Positions 22,328-33,139 of a DNA stretch of 64,000 nucleotides are shown piece by piece. A program made the translations under genes and the position numbers. This stretch comes from Poa pratensis (taxonomy: Eukaryota; Streptophyta; Magnoliopsida; Poales; Poaceae), in NCBI GenBank assembly GCA_947311845.1, contig CAMZMU010000071.1, positions 20,695,399-20,759,398 of the forward strand, in the 5' to 3' direction. The notes beneath the pieces were generated by a model. That model had not been told where the DNA came from and ran no database searches. It worked only from the letters and a program-made list of their open reading frames with translations. How positions within the stretch are numbered: the stretch's first letter is position 1; every line of letters begins with the position of its first letter.

Positions 22328-25300
22328 AGAATATTTTCTGGCGCCGTTGCCGGGGAGCAGAAGCAGTTCGGTTCAGAAATCTCCTTGCTTCCCCTTCCAC
22401 ACGCCATATTTTCTGGCGCCGTTGCAGGTTGAGCAAGAGGATTTCTGCAAGGGGAGTTTCACGCTTCCAATCTCTTTACTTTGTTTTTGTCTTGCTTAGT
22501 TTACTTTTTATTTTGTCTGGTTTGCTTTATTTATCAAAAACACAAAAAAATTAGTTTTCTGCATCTAGTTTATTTCGGTTTGTTATTATGTCTAGTTGTT
22601 TGCTTGCTATCAATGGCTGGTCTCTCTAAAGCGAAATCTTATTGGCTAAGTGGGTTCACAGAGGAACAACAAAATTATTATAAGGAATACCGCTTATCTT
22701 AAAAAGGGAAATATTTATGGGAACAAATAAGTAGATTGAATTATTTTGCTAAAAACTTGTACTCTACTTATGATGAATCCTACTGCTTTAATGAATCTTT
22801 ATGTTGTAGAAGGCATAAACACCTCCTTTTCCAATGTGATTATAATGATAATGAAATCTTGGCTGCTTATGCTAAAGGAAACTATGACTTTGTTAATCTT
22901 GAACAAATTGAAGAATTTTTTGTTTTTAAGGGTGCCTATGAAATTGCTGGTTATATTCAAGATGATGATGCTCCTTATAGATCTGATACTTTTGCTATGC
23001 TTGGATATTGCCTTGAGTATTATAATGATAATCCTTATATTACTAAATTTCTTGAGAAAAGACATCCTCAAAAAGAAGAAACCGTTGTCTTGCAGGAACA
23101 TGTGGAAGAAGAAACTGCTGATGCTGAAATCTCATCGGATGAAAAAGAGGAGGAAGAGTGGATTAACTACCCATGTCTACCTTCCAATGAGAGTAACTCT
23201 TTAACTCTTACATTATTTGATCGCCTCCATGCTTATCAAAGGAGGATGAATGTTATGTTCCTGTGAATTCTCTTGAAATATTCCCTATGAATGAAACTTG
23301 TGGAAATAATTATGCTACTGTTATTTATGATAATCCATGCTATTTCGATATATCTTATGATAATCCTTTATTTTGCCTAATTTCGAAATGCATGGTAATG
23401 AGAAAGTTTGCTTCGAAAATGTTTATGATAAAGCTCTAGATGATGGTCCTATGTTGCTTGATAATATTATGCATTCTACTATGGAGCGTGATCAATCATC
23501 TTGTTTTAATATGGCTAAAAGTGTGTTTGAAATTTTTGATCCCACTATCTTGGAGCTTGATAAAAATTATGTGTTTGTAGATCATGAAAAGCATGCTTTA
23601 TGTGATAGTTATATTGTTGAATTTGTTCATGATGCTACTGAAAGTTATTATGAGAGAGGAAAATATGGTTGTAAAAGTTTTCAAGTCACTAAAACACCTC
23701 TCTTTATGTTGAAAGTTTTAAAGTTGCATTTGTTGCATCTTCCTATGCTAGTTGCTTTATGCTTCAATAATTTGTTTTACTACAAGATTCCTTTGCATAG
23801 GAAGTGGGTTAGACTTAAATGTGTTTGATATTTGCCTCTTGATGCTTCTTTGTTTTTCAACTTTATTCTTATGAGAGCATCATTAAAATCTTCTAGCCTA
23901 GCTAAAAGGCATTAAAGAAAGCGCTTATGGGAGACAACCCATTATTTTATTTCTGCAATTTTGAGTCAAGGAGTTGTTTACTTCTGTAACAATTCCTTTG
24001 TATCTTTATTTTATCGCATTGTTGTGCCAAGTATTGCCTCTAATAGGAAGATGATGCTAGATTTGGATTTCTGCGCAGGAACAGATTTCTGCTGTTCACC
24101 GTTTTAATTCTGTAAAATCACAGAAAAATTATTTAAATCTGAAATTTTTGTGCGTGATCCTCAGATATGTACGCATCTTTCGTTAGTTTAAAGTTTTTCG
24201 ATCTGAGCAACGTAAGTGCCTCGAAAAAATTCGTCTTTGCGGACTGTTCTGTTTAGACAGATTCTGTCTTTTATTTTTCGCATTCTCTCTTTTACTAGTG
24301 TTGAGTGGAATTTTTTTTAGGGTGAAGAGCTTCACATAACATCAGTGGCAGTAGCTAATGTTAAAAGTAACGGTCATGTTTGTGTCCTTATAGAACATGT
24401 GAGTTTTTGATTGTGCACTAACCCTCTAATGAGAATTACTTTGAGTTTGGTGTGGCGGAAGTTTTCAAGGGTCAAGAGAGAAGGATGATATAATGTGATC
24501 AAGAAGAGTGAAGAGCTTAAGCTTGGGGATGCTCCCATGGATCACCCCAGCATATTTCAAGAAGACTCAAGCGTCTAAGCTTGGGGATGCCCAAGGCATC
24601 CCCTTCTTCATCAGCAACTTATCAGGTCATCTCTAGTGAAACTATATTTTAATTCTTTCACATCATATGTGCTTTACTTGGAGCGTCTGTGTGCTTTTAT
24701 TTTCAGTATTTTATTTTTCTTATGGTCAACTTGATTGGACCCAGCATTCTTGATTGGGAGAGAGACACGCTCCGCTTTTTCATATGAATACTCCTATTCT
24801 TCACTTATACTTGTTGAGTATTCTTATCTAGCTATTGCTATGCTTTTAGCTCCTGTTTTGCATGCATCTCTTATTCAGAGCTGTTAGTTCTTTTAAAGAA
24901 AGTACTCTCTTGCTTCACTTATAATTGTTTGGAGAGTTTATGTTGAAATAAATTGATTGGTGTTTGGTTGGAACAGAAAATGTTGCATGTGGTAGATGGT
25001 ATAATGGAAAAAGCTTACATATTCTTGTAGATCATTGTATTGGATAATTTGATACTTGTCAATTGTTTTGAGTTATCAAGTAGTTCATGTTTAAGCTTTT
25101 GTATCATGTAGTTAAAACCTATTAATGAAGAACTACCGTAAAGCTCGTTGAAATTTGGTTTGCATGATTGGTATCTCTAAGGTCTAGATATTTTCTAGTA
25201 AAAGGGTTTGGTTAACAAGGAAGACAGTGTAGAGTCTTATAATGCTTGCAATATGTTTTCATATAAGTCTTGCTGTGTCGGTTGATATCCTGTGTTTGCT

Positions 25301-26444
25301 TCAAATAACCTTGCTAGCCTAAACTCTGTACTGAGAGGGAATGCTTCTCGTGCATCCAAAACCTTGAGCCAAAATCCATGCCATCTGTGTCCACCATAAC
25401 TACCTATATGTGGTATTTCCTTGCCATTCCAAGTAAATTTTTCATGTGCTACCTTTAAACTATTCAAACTTTATTACTCCTATTTTGTGTCAATGTTTAC
25501 CAAGCTCATGAGGACGGGGTGGATGTCTTTATGTCAACTGTCAAACAGACTTTACCACCGGACTAGCGGCATATACATCCGCTTATCCATTAATTTTGCA
25601 AAAAGAGCTGGCAAATGGGGTGCCCAGTCCCAATTAATTACAACTTTAACCGCTTAATTCTCTTCACATTTTTGCCCTGATTTATCAGTCAAGCAATGAC
25701 AAACAGTGAAATATCTGCATGTGTAAACAAAAGAGAAAGAGGGATGATCTGCCTTGCTGGTAGAAATAACGTCCTTCATGGGAGCCGCTCTTAAAAGTCT
25801 GGTTGGCAGGGGTCATATTGTACTTTCCATTTTCTGATTCGTTGACAATTAACAAACACCTCTCAAAACTTTTTTTACTCTCTATATGATTTCAAAAACT
25901 TAAAAAGCTCTAGCACATGATTTAATCCCTGCTTCCCTCTGCGAAGGGCCTTTCTTTTACTTTTATGTTGAGTCAGTTTTCCTACTTCTTTCTATCTTAG
26001 AAGCAAACACTAGTGTCAACTTTGGTGCAACAATTTTTATATGCTGTATATTGCACTTATTATATGCTTTGTGTTGACAAATATCCATGAGATATATATG
26101 TTGAAAGTTGAAAGCAATTGCTGAAACTTAAATCTTCCTTTGTGTTGGTTAAATACCTTTTACTTAGAATCTATTGCTTTATGAGTTAACTCTTATGCAA
26201 AACTCTTTGATGCTTGTCTCGAAAGTACTATTCATGAAAAGTTTTTGCTTATATGATTCAGTTGTTTGCTCATTATCTACTTGCTAGCAAACTATAGACC
26301 ATTGACCTGGATCACTTCATTCATAACATGTGCTTTACAATATTATTTGATCAAGATTATGATTGTAGCATGTCACCTCAGAAATTATTTTGTTTTTATC
26401 GTTTTACCTACTCGAGGACGAGTAGAACTAAGCTTGGGGATGCT
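22328..26444 (+). other. interior of the non-autonomous Gypsy-type element
   Basis: After the primer-binding site, a second, shorter copy of the TATTTTCTGGCGCCGTTGC segment occurs at about 22408. Between 22736 and 23828 broken acidic frames are found (separate entry). The rest has repeated AAGCTTGGGGATGC phrases (24518, 24577, 26431), and no polymerase, integrase or protease motif on either strand. A minus frame at 25467-25237 has no known domain. Confidence 0.7.
22736..23828 (+). pseudogene. unknown acidic element-borne protein (broken)
   Basis: Plus frame 22736-23266 encodes 176 residues rich in Asp, Glu, Tyr and Asn, with an EEKEEEEW-type acidic patch. The reading continues after a shift (23373-23828) with TILELDKNYVFVDHEKHALC and a C-terminal leucine-rich stretch. 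No domain is recognised and no zinc knuckle is present. It is not a standard gag. It may be an element-specific protein or the remains of a captured gene. The codon pattern is AT-rich, unlike the host genes here. Confidence 0.4.
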
Positions 26445-28015
26445 TGATACGTCTCAAACGTATCTATAATTTCTGATGTTCCATGTTGATATTATACCAA
26501 TTGTTACATGTTTTATATACACTTCATAGCATTTTTATGCATTTTCTGGGACTAACCTATTAACAAGATGCCACAGTGCCAGTTCCTGTTTTCTGCTGTT
26601 TTTGTATTCCAGAAAAGCTAGTCTGGAAATATTCTCGGAATTGGACGAAACTTGGACAGAACCTCCTATTTTTCCAACACGAAACGGAGTCCAGAGAGAG
26701 ACGGAGGGGGCCACGTGGCACCACACCATGGGGCCGCGGGCCCCCCTGCCGCGCCGTGGGGTGGTGTGGGGCCCTCGTGGCTCCGCAGCCGCCGCCCTTT
26801 CGCCTATTTATTCTTCCCGACGCGAAAACCCTAAATACCCGAGCCATTATCCACGAAAAGTTCCAGAGACGCCGCCGCCGTCAACCCTAGCTCGGGAGGG
26901 TTCAGAAGCTCTTCCCGGCACCCTGCCGGAGAGGGGAATCATCACCGGAGGGCTCTACATCACCATGCCTGCCTCCGGAGTGATGCGTGAGTAGTTCATC
27001 CTTGGACTACGGGTCCATGGCAGTAGCTAGATGGTTGTCTCTCCACTTTATGCTATCATGTTTAGATCTTGTGAGCTGCCTATCATGATCAAGATCATCT
27101 TATTGTAATGCTACATGTTGTGTTTGCTGGGATCCGATGAATATTGAATACTATGTCAAGTTGATTATCAATCTATCTTATATGTTATTTATGATCTTGC
27201 ATGCTTTCCGTTACTAGTAGATGCTTTGGCCAAGTAGATGCTTGTAACTCCAAGAGTGAGTATTTATGCTAGATAGTGGGTTCATGCCTCCGGTAATCTG
27301 GGAGAGTGACAATAACTTCTAAGATTGTGGATGTGCTGTTGCCACTAGGGATAAAATAACCGATGCTTAGCTTAAGGGTACGCCGTTAGGTCTAATGCAT
27401 TTGTTTACATTACGCACATTACTTAATGCAATTATCCGTTGCTTGCAACTTAATACCAACGGGGAACTCGGATGACAACCTGGCGGTGGATTATTAGTCA
27501 TAGACGCTGTTGGATAACGGTCTATGTATTTTGTCGTAATGCCCACATGAATATCATAGTAATCATCATGTCATATATATGCATTGTCATGCGCTCAATA
27601 TTTTGTCAATTGCCCAGCTGTAATTTGTTCACCCAGCATGTTAGTTATCTTTTATGGAGAGACACCACTAGTGAACTGTGGACCCCGGTCCATTCTTTTA
27701 CACTGATAATACAACCAACTGCAAACACTGTTCCTTTTCATTCTCTGCAATTTACTACTGTTTTCCACACCATACGTTTAATCCTTTGTTTTCAGCAAGC
27801 CGGTGAGATTGACAACCTCACTGTTTCGTTGGGGCAAAGTAGTTTGATTGTGTTGTGTGCAGATTCCACGTCAGCGCGCCACTGACAACCTTCGAAGTGA
27901 TTTCTTGCTCCTACTGGTTCGATTAAACCTTGTTTCATACTGAGGAAAACTGCTTCTATATTGCATCATACCTTCCTCTTGGGGTCTCCCAACGAACGTG
28001 TGATCCACGCAATCA
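26445..28015 (+). repeat. Gypsy-type 3' LTR
   Basis: 1,571 bp, uninterrupted sister of the left LTR. It ends CAATCA directly before the ATGGC duplication at 28016. At about 26597 it shows the undisturbed CTGCTGTTTTTG site into which Cassandra inserted in the other copy. Confidence 0.92.
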
Positions 28016-28475
28016 ATGGCACATAACCAACCCTGAAATCTGGGTTCAGATCAATGAGCTCTGCCCAAAAGGTTGCTTTTTTGCTTGTTCAACCTTCTTG
28101 TCGATCAATTTCATTAACCATATCTTCTCCATCCTCAATTCGGACATAAGCGTTTTCCCAATCAGCATACCGTAGCAGTGATACCTCTTAATCTGGACCC
28201 CAAATAATGCTCTCCCCAATTCTCTCCACCAAATTCTTCATTGCCTTCTCCTCCATGCTCTCAAGTTTCTGGGGATCAATATCTGTACATTTGACCTCCC
28301 AAATAACTCTCGGATCTCTCTCAATGTTTCGAACGCTACCATCACCTAGCTTGGCCTTACAAGGAAAGAATTCAACTGTAAATTCGAAGCTAGGCGCAGA
28401 ATCTCCCCTGTCAATGGCGGGTGGGAAGCAGCGGTCAGCTAGGGGTGCAGGGGACGAGAACCAAATCGAGTTCAA
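28016..28475 (-). pseudogene. Mutator-like transposase, N-terminal part
   Basis: The minus frame 28475-28188 starts with ATG and reads FEFTVEFFPCKAKLGDGSV and a WEVKCTDIDPQKLESMEEK region, then continues with breaks to 28016. It joins across the Gypsy element (duplication ATGGC) to the frame at 20019 and below. This is the N-terminal region found in grass MULE transposases. GC-rich leader sequence lies upstream at 28480-28860. Confidence 0.7.
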
Positions 28476-29058
28476 AATAAGCTAGAAGAGGGTGCGCATT
28501 ACTGATTTAAACTACTCTCTCGGGGCTCCATCTCATTCAATCCACGCGCACCTCTCCACGCTAAGAAACTACTCTCTCCGGGCTCCATCGAGTTTAAAAA
28601 TAGCCCTCTCTGATTTCAAATCGGCCGGGAAACAGAGATTCAGACCACAGACGCATCCAAATTGAGTGAAACGAGACTAGGGTTGCGAAATTACTCACCA
28701 GTGAAAGTTGCGCCGCCGCCGAGAAAGGCGCTCCACCGCCGGCGAGAAGAAATCGTTGCCGCTGCCGGAGAAGAGGCACAGGGCGGCACCGTCGAGCACG
28801 GGCGGGTCGAGCGGGAGTGGAGCACGGTCTACTCGGGTCCGTGTCGTGGCAACTGAGTGGATCCCACCTGTCGGAGCACAAAACCACCCAGTCCTAACCT
28901 AATATCAGACTCCGTTAAGAGCCAGACATCCGTTTTATCAGTTAGTCTTGTCTGAACTATTCCCACGCTAAGAAACGTCGCACCAGGGTTATTTCAGCCA
29001 ACGTCGTCGCATCCTGGACAATTTCCCTCAACGATGTCGCATAGGAGCTATTTGCCCA
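28476..29058 (-). mobile_element. 5' end of the Mutator-like element
   Basis: GC-rich leader of the transposase pseudogene and a terminal region that, on the minus strand, begins near 29058 with TGGGCAAATAGCTCCTATGCGACATCG. The right limit is inferred because the sequence just beyond (from about 29060) aligns with the dispersed block family. The opposite terminus near 18856 is lost, so no inverted repeat or 9-bp duplication can be checked. Confidence 0.5.
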
Positions 29059-29059
29059 C

Positions 29060-29570
29060 AGAAGTCTTGGTATCCAAATAAAGGTATCTGATGGAAATCG
29101 TGGACAGAAGACGGATGAGTCTCAAGACCAGAACGTGCACAAGTCTAGACTTGTCCTGATCTACCCAGTGCCCAGCCTTCGAACAGTGGCGTGCATGATG
29201 AGATAAGAGTGTGCTAGTGTGTACTCTGTACCGTCCAAAATATTTGAACAGCTGGTTATTACTCCACTTATTATTAGTGAGTGTCCATCGAAGACTGAGT
29301 TACTCAGCACATCCGAACCCTGTGGATATAAACTGGTGTCTTCGTATCCAATTACAGAACCTCGGAGTGATATACTAGCAAGAGAACCGTGAGACAAGGG
29401 GACAGTCGAGCTAGGATTAGCTTGTGGAGTGGAGCACAATGTTTAGAATTATATCAGCACGGGACTTGGCTTGGTATCATGGTATGTACACGGGACTATG
29501 ATGCATCGGGAATTCGAGTAGCAGCTACAGATATTGTCCACGCAGTCATCTCCATGTGTTATGTATGACT
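29060..29570 (+). repeat. dispersed block, copy C, promoter-like part
   Basis: Block order is kept: ATCTGATGGAAATCGTGGACAG, AAGACCAGAACRTGCA, GTGTACTCT, GCTGGTTATTACTCC, GACTGAGTTACTCAGCACATCC, the TATA-like GTGGATATAAACTGG at about 29321, GAGACAAGGGGACA, and TATGATGCATCGGGAATTCG near 29488. No frame is conserved among copies. Confidence 0.8.
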
Positions 29571-30205
29571 ATCTGAAAACAGGCGCGAGGCCGACCGCAT
29601 GATCTCCCAGGAGGACACAGACACGCGCCAGCAACTAAAAACGTCCTCCGCTGAAAATGCTGAATGAGTTGCAGCTTGTGACAAGGAGAAGAGAGCACCA
29701 GCAACTTGTGGCAGTGAAGAGAGATCGGCGGTGATACTACTAGCGGCGAAAGAACATCGTCCACATGACAACCTGGAGCTAGTTGTGCAAGAGAAGTGCT
29801 GGGACGAGCGGAGAACATAAAGGGATTGAGACGACCGGTACTATTCCATTCGAAAAAGCAAACGACATGGATTTTCTTGGGTTTTGTCAAGCACGGTATC
29901 TGATAACAGAGAACTGAAACGACCCTAATGCATTCTTGAGCCGGTGTAAGCAAGAGTGCGTCGAAGGTGTTAGATGAGCCCTGGAGAGTACAATTGCAAA
30001 CTAAAAATCACCAAAATTGCGTACAAAATTCGGAAAGCACAGGATATGTAATTTTCTATAAAACAAAACTAATTGTCTCTCACATCTGATGTGCATGTCA
30101 CGCTCTAGCAGAGTGTACTCTTCTTAGACGACCCACGAGATTATTCAATGGTGGATGGATCCTCTCTGTAGGAAGTGCTCTAGCAGAGTGTATTCTCCTT
30201 ACTAC
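29571..30205. other. no gene recognised within copy C
   Basis: Shares GATCTCCCA..ACACAGACACGCG-like pieces with other block copies at its start, then decays. The minus frame at 29953-29546 has no domain and is not called. Confidence 0.35.
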
Positions 30206-30207
30206 TA

Positions 30208-30291
30208 CCTATGTTCCACATTGTAAGCATTTTTAGCAAAACTAAACTAGCTTGCTAAAAAGGCTTACATTATGGAACGGAACGGAGGGAT
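30208..30291. mobile_element. Stowaway-like MITE
   Basis: Short element with inverted ends CTACCTATGTTCCACATTGTAAGC and CTTACATTATGGAACGG..GGAGGGA, flanked by TA. About 84 bp. Confidence 0.7.
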
Positions 30292-30360
30292 TATCTTCCA
30301 GGAAACAAATTTTACCCATCATGGATCTCTGCCTTTCACATCTTAGGGAGGATAAACTAG

Positions 30361-30714
30361 ACAGTTTTACAATTTCACGCTCGACTTTATGGAGAGAAAC
30401 TCGTCTTTGCTTACCTTTTTCCACACGCCACCAACACCTCAGAGGAGGTCACTTCTAGCATATCAGAAATCTCATCTACACACGGTGCTATTGATATTTC
30501 TTGAATTCCCTCATTATTCAGTTTCTTCTCCGGGTGCGAATAACAGTCAAACATTTCGATCTCACCGTCAAAATCGAAATTCCCGTGCTGTGTTGTCTCA
30601 TCCTTCAGTTCATGGTCAATGACATAGAGGACAGAAAGAACAATAGTTGAATTATATGAACAAGGTTATCATGCCTAACGGATGAGCGTGTAGCACTTTG
30701 CTATAGACCACAAT
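30361..30714 (-). pseudogene. LAS1 3'-exon fragment, copy C
   Basis: Aligns with the last coding exon of LAS1 (39392-39730): TTTATGGAGAGAAACTCGTC, CACACGCCACCAAC, CATATCAGAAATCTCATC, TTTCTTGAAT..CCTCAT and GTTCATGGTCAATGACAT. Frames are disrupted. It corresponds only to the C-terminal ~110 residues. Confidence 0.85.
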
Positions 30715-31164
30715 GAAATGTATTTTCATATTATGTTTACATAGTTTTGTAATTTTATCATAGGTTTTTCCTATAACGTTAGTCAAAGTTAACACTGACT
30801 GACTTTTTAGAGAAAATATGCGCTTTGTTTTGAGAAACAGAGGTAGTAGCAGATTGGGGCTTCAAAATCATCCGAAATGGCGAAATCTTCAAAAATGATA
30901 CTCCAACTTTCAAAAAATGAAAGGCGGTCTATATGCATGAGCTAGCCATAGTTGATCATAGAGCTAGAGAAAATATACACAATAACTTGCTAAATGGTTT
31001 CATAATCAGCAACGGTAATCTGCCCTTTCATGCTCTATTTTTCTTGTAGATATACATATTTTTTTTCCAAATGGGAGCTTAGCCCCAGCCTCTGTATCAT
31101 GATGATGTACACACAACCGTTTTCTACTAAAAATGGAGTAGTGTCAAAGTATCAAGATCAACTT
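30715..31164. other. MITE relic and LINE tail between copies
   Basis: The stretch 30740-30850 ends in GTTTTGAGAAACAGAGGTAGTA, resembling the right end of a Stowaway. 31060-31110 has a T-run followed by the reverse complement of a LINE 3' tail (CAGCCTCTGTATCATGATGATGTACACA). Confidence 0.45.
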
Positions 31165-31900
31165 CTCCAGTGTTTCGCCTAAAAAAGTATCAGGACAGCT
31201 AGCTAGCTTGTGGGGTGCATCAGTAAAGCCGGAGGCGCATAAAACAGGTATACAAGACTCCTAGTTTCATGATCTATTTTAGTTTCTCCGAAAGCCGCTT
31301 TTTTCGTCAATTGCAGAGTCTTGTGCGTGTCACGTTGACATGCTGAAGGTGATTGGTAATGTACAGCTCTAGTATTATATTGTATGATTGCACAAGATAT
31401 TAATTTAGGGAAGCTCACTTTCATGGCAGGTTACATTAAACTATGGAAATCATGGCATGGATGAGTATGAAGATCAGAACATGCAAAAGGCAAGACATGC
31501 CCTGCCCTCCCCAGCCTTATTCACCAGCAACGTGTATGATAAGGGGTGCTTGTGTACTCTCGGATATTGAAGTAGTTGGTTGTTACTTATTACTCGTTAA
31601 TGCACATCGGAGCCCTGTGGATATAAACTGGCTGCTTCATATCACATTACAGGACATTCGAGTGAAAATGCAAGACAAAATAAAAGTGAGACAAAGGGAA
31701 CAACCGAGCGAGGAGGAGCGCATGGAGTGGAGCATGGTGGGCTTGGTAGCTAGCTGGATGTATAGGGGAATATGATGCATCGGGAATTCTAGCAGCAGAT
31801 GGTACAGACAGCTCAGTAGTTAGTGCAAGACTATACGCACAAGTATCCCAGGCCGCATGCGAGGCCAATCAAAGGATCTCCCACAACCACAAAGATACAC
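31165..31900 (+). repeat. dispersed block, copy D, promoter-like part
   Basis: Starts with TGTTTCGCCTAAAAAAGTATCAGGA, also the start of copy F at 36313. It continues with GTCAATTGCAGAGTCTTGTG, ACATGCAAAAGGCAAGACATG, GTGTACTCTCGGATATTGAAGTAG, the TATA-like GTGGATATAAACTGG at about 31617, GAGACAAAGGGAACAACCGAG and AATATGATGCATCGGGAATTC at 31769. At 31372 (AATGTACAGCTC) it shows the site where copy F carries a MITE. Confidence 0.88.
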
Positions 31901-32451
31901 ATCGACGACTAAAAACTATGGGTTGGACCACGATGGATGGAGGTCTTTCAGAAAGCAATATTCAACCAGTATGGAGTGTCGAGTATCATGTTTGTTTAGG
32001 GACATCTGATAACGTTGGATTTATTCTACCTTGACCTGTACCCCAAGTAGATCATGTACTACTATGCATATGCCCACGAGGCTCAAGCAATAAATTAACT
32101 ATTTCACTAATCTCTCTCTATTCCTTGTACATGGAGCCATGGACTCTTCGAGTCTTGGGTCCTTCTCATGCACAGAACAAACATGAGTCTACAAATTTCT
32201 CATCCCCCTAGTCCGAAGATTTATGAGATGGAGAGAGCGAGACCAATTTCTCTTTGGGTTTTCAATTCAGGTTACTCATACCAAAAAGGTTATACAAGTG
32301 ATGAAAACAAGACCTCTATTAATTGTCTCAAATAGTGAAGAAACTGAGTAAAACTGACTAAATAGAGTTTATACATACCCAAGTAAAAAAGGCTATCATT
32401 TGCACGTCGAGAGAAGAAAGTGTTGTACCACTATGAGAAGAATAAACTAGA
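31901..32451. repeat. dispersed block, copy D, middle part
   Basis: Matches 37270-37560 of copy F: CCTTCTCATGCACAGA, TTTCTCATCCCCCTA, ACTCATACCAAAAAGGTT, CAAGTGATGAAAACAAGA..CTCTATTAATTGTCTCAA and AAAACTGACTAAATAGAG. Equivalent to the 3' flank of intact LAS1 at 39120-39390. No gene frame. Confidence 0.75.
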
Positions 32452-33003
32452 CAATATTATAATAAAAGTTTCATGCTCGATTTTACAAAGAGCAACTCTT
32501 TTACAGTCACCTTTTTCCACTCACCACCAACTACTAATGTACCATCGAAGGAGAGGCACTTCTAGCATGTAAAAGATGTCATCTTGAGGTGTGGTAACAT
32601 TGTTATTTCTTGTATGTCCACATTATCCAGCTGCTTCTCGAGGTGCGAATGACAATCAAATATTTCGGTCCGACCATCATGCTCAGAATTTCCATGTTCA
32701 GTCGTTTCATCCTTCCGTTCATGATCGGCGACATCAAGGGTAGAACGAATAGCAGTTGAACTATATGACCAAGGTATCATGCCTAAAAGACAAGTTGTCT
32801 GGGACTTCCCTATAGACCCCATATTACATTATGTGGCATGATTGTGTTGTACGTTCTCTCAGTGCCATTTTCAGCTAAACATGCATTATCTGATTAATTT
32901 TTCAACCGTAACTTGAACATTTTTAGCTTCTCTATTGCGTTTTCCGATTGTTGTCCATAGGACATGATTCTAGATTTAAGGAGCGTACAATCTTTAGGTG
33001 ATT
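32452..33003 (-). pseudogene. LAS1 3'-exon fragment, copy D
   Basis: Minus frame 32822-32562 retains 86 readable residues that match the LAS1 C-terminal region (LGMIPWSYSSTAI versus LGMIPCSYSSTAV, and HDGRTEIFD versus HDGRTEMFD). Beyond it the match continues at DNA level to about 33003 with stops and frameshifts. It lacks the rest of the gene and cannot encode a Las1 protein. Confidence 0.88.
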
Positions 33004-33139
33004 TCTGTCATCTAACCAAAAACACCTCCATGTCATGTAATTATCATATATTAAATATTACCACTTTTGTGGCAATTATGTTCGTAGTTGCATGATATCT
33101 TATGAATGGAATTCGTATATGTGTCTATACAAGTCCGAA

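Larger units (their letters stand above)
20020..28015 (+). mobile_element. non-autonomous Gypsy-type LTR retrotransposon
   Basis: LTRs start TGATACGT.TCAAACGTATC and end ACGCAATCA. The left LTR (20020-22327) is longer only because it carries the Cassandra element; the right LTR (26445-28015) is 1,571 bp. The 5-bp target duplication ATGGC is perfect at 20015-20019 and 28016-28020. A primer-binding site of the aspartate-tRNA type (TGGCGCCGTTGCCGGGG) lies at 22339, and a purine-rich AAGCTTGGGGATGC at the 3' edge. The 4.1-kb interior has no gag, reverse-transcriptase or integrase motifs, so it needs a helper element. It inserted into a Mutator-like transposase gene. The family name is not asserted. 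Confidence 0.9.
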
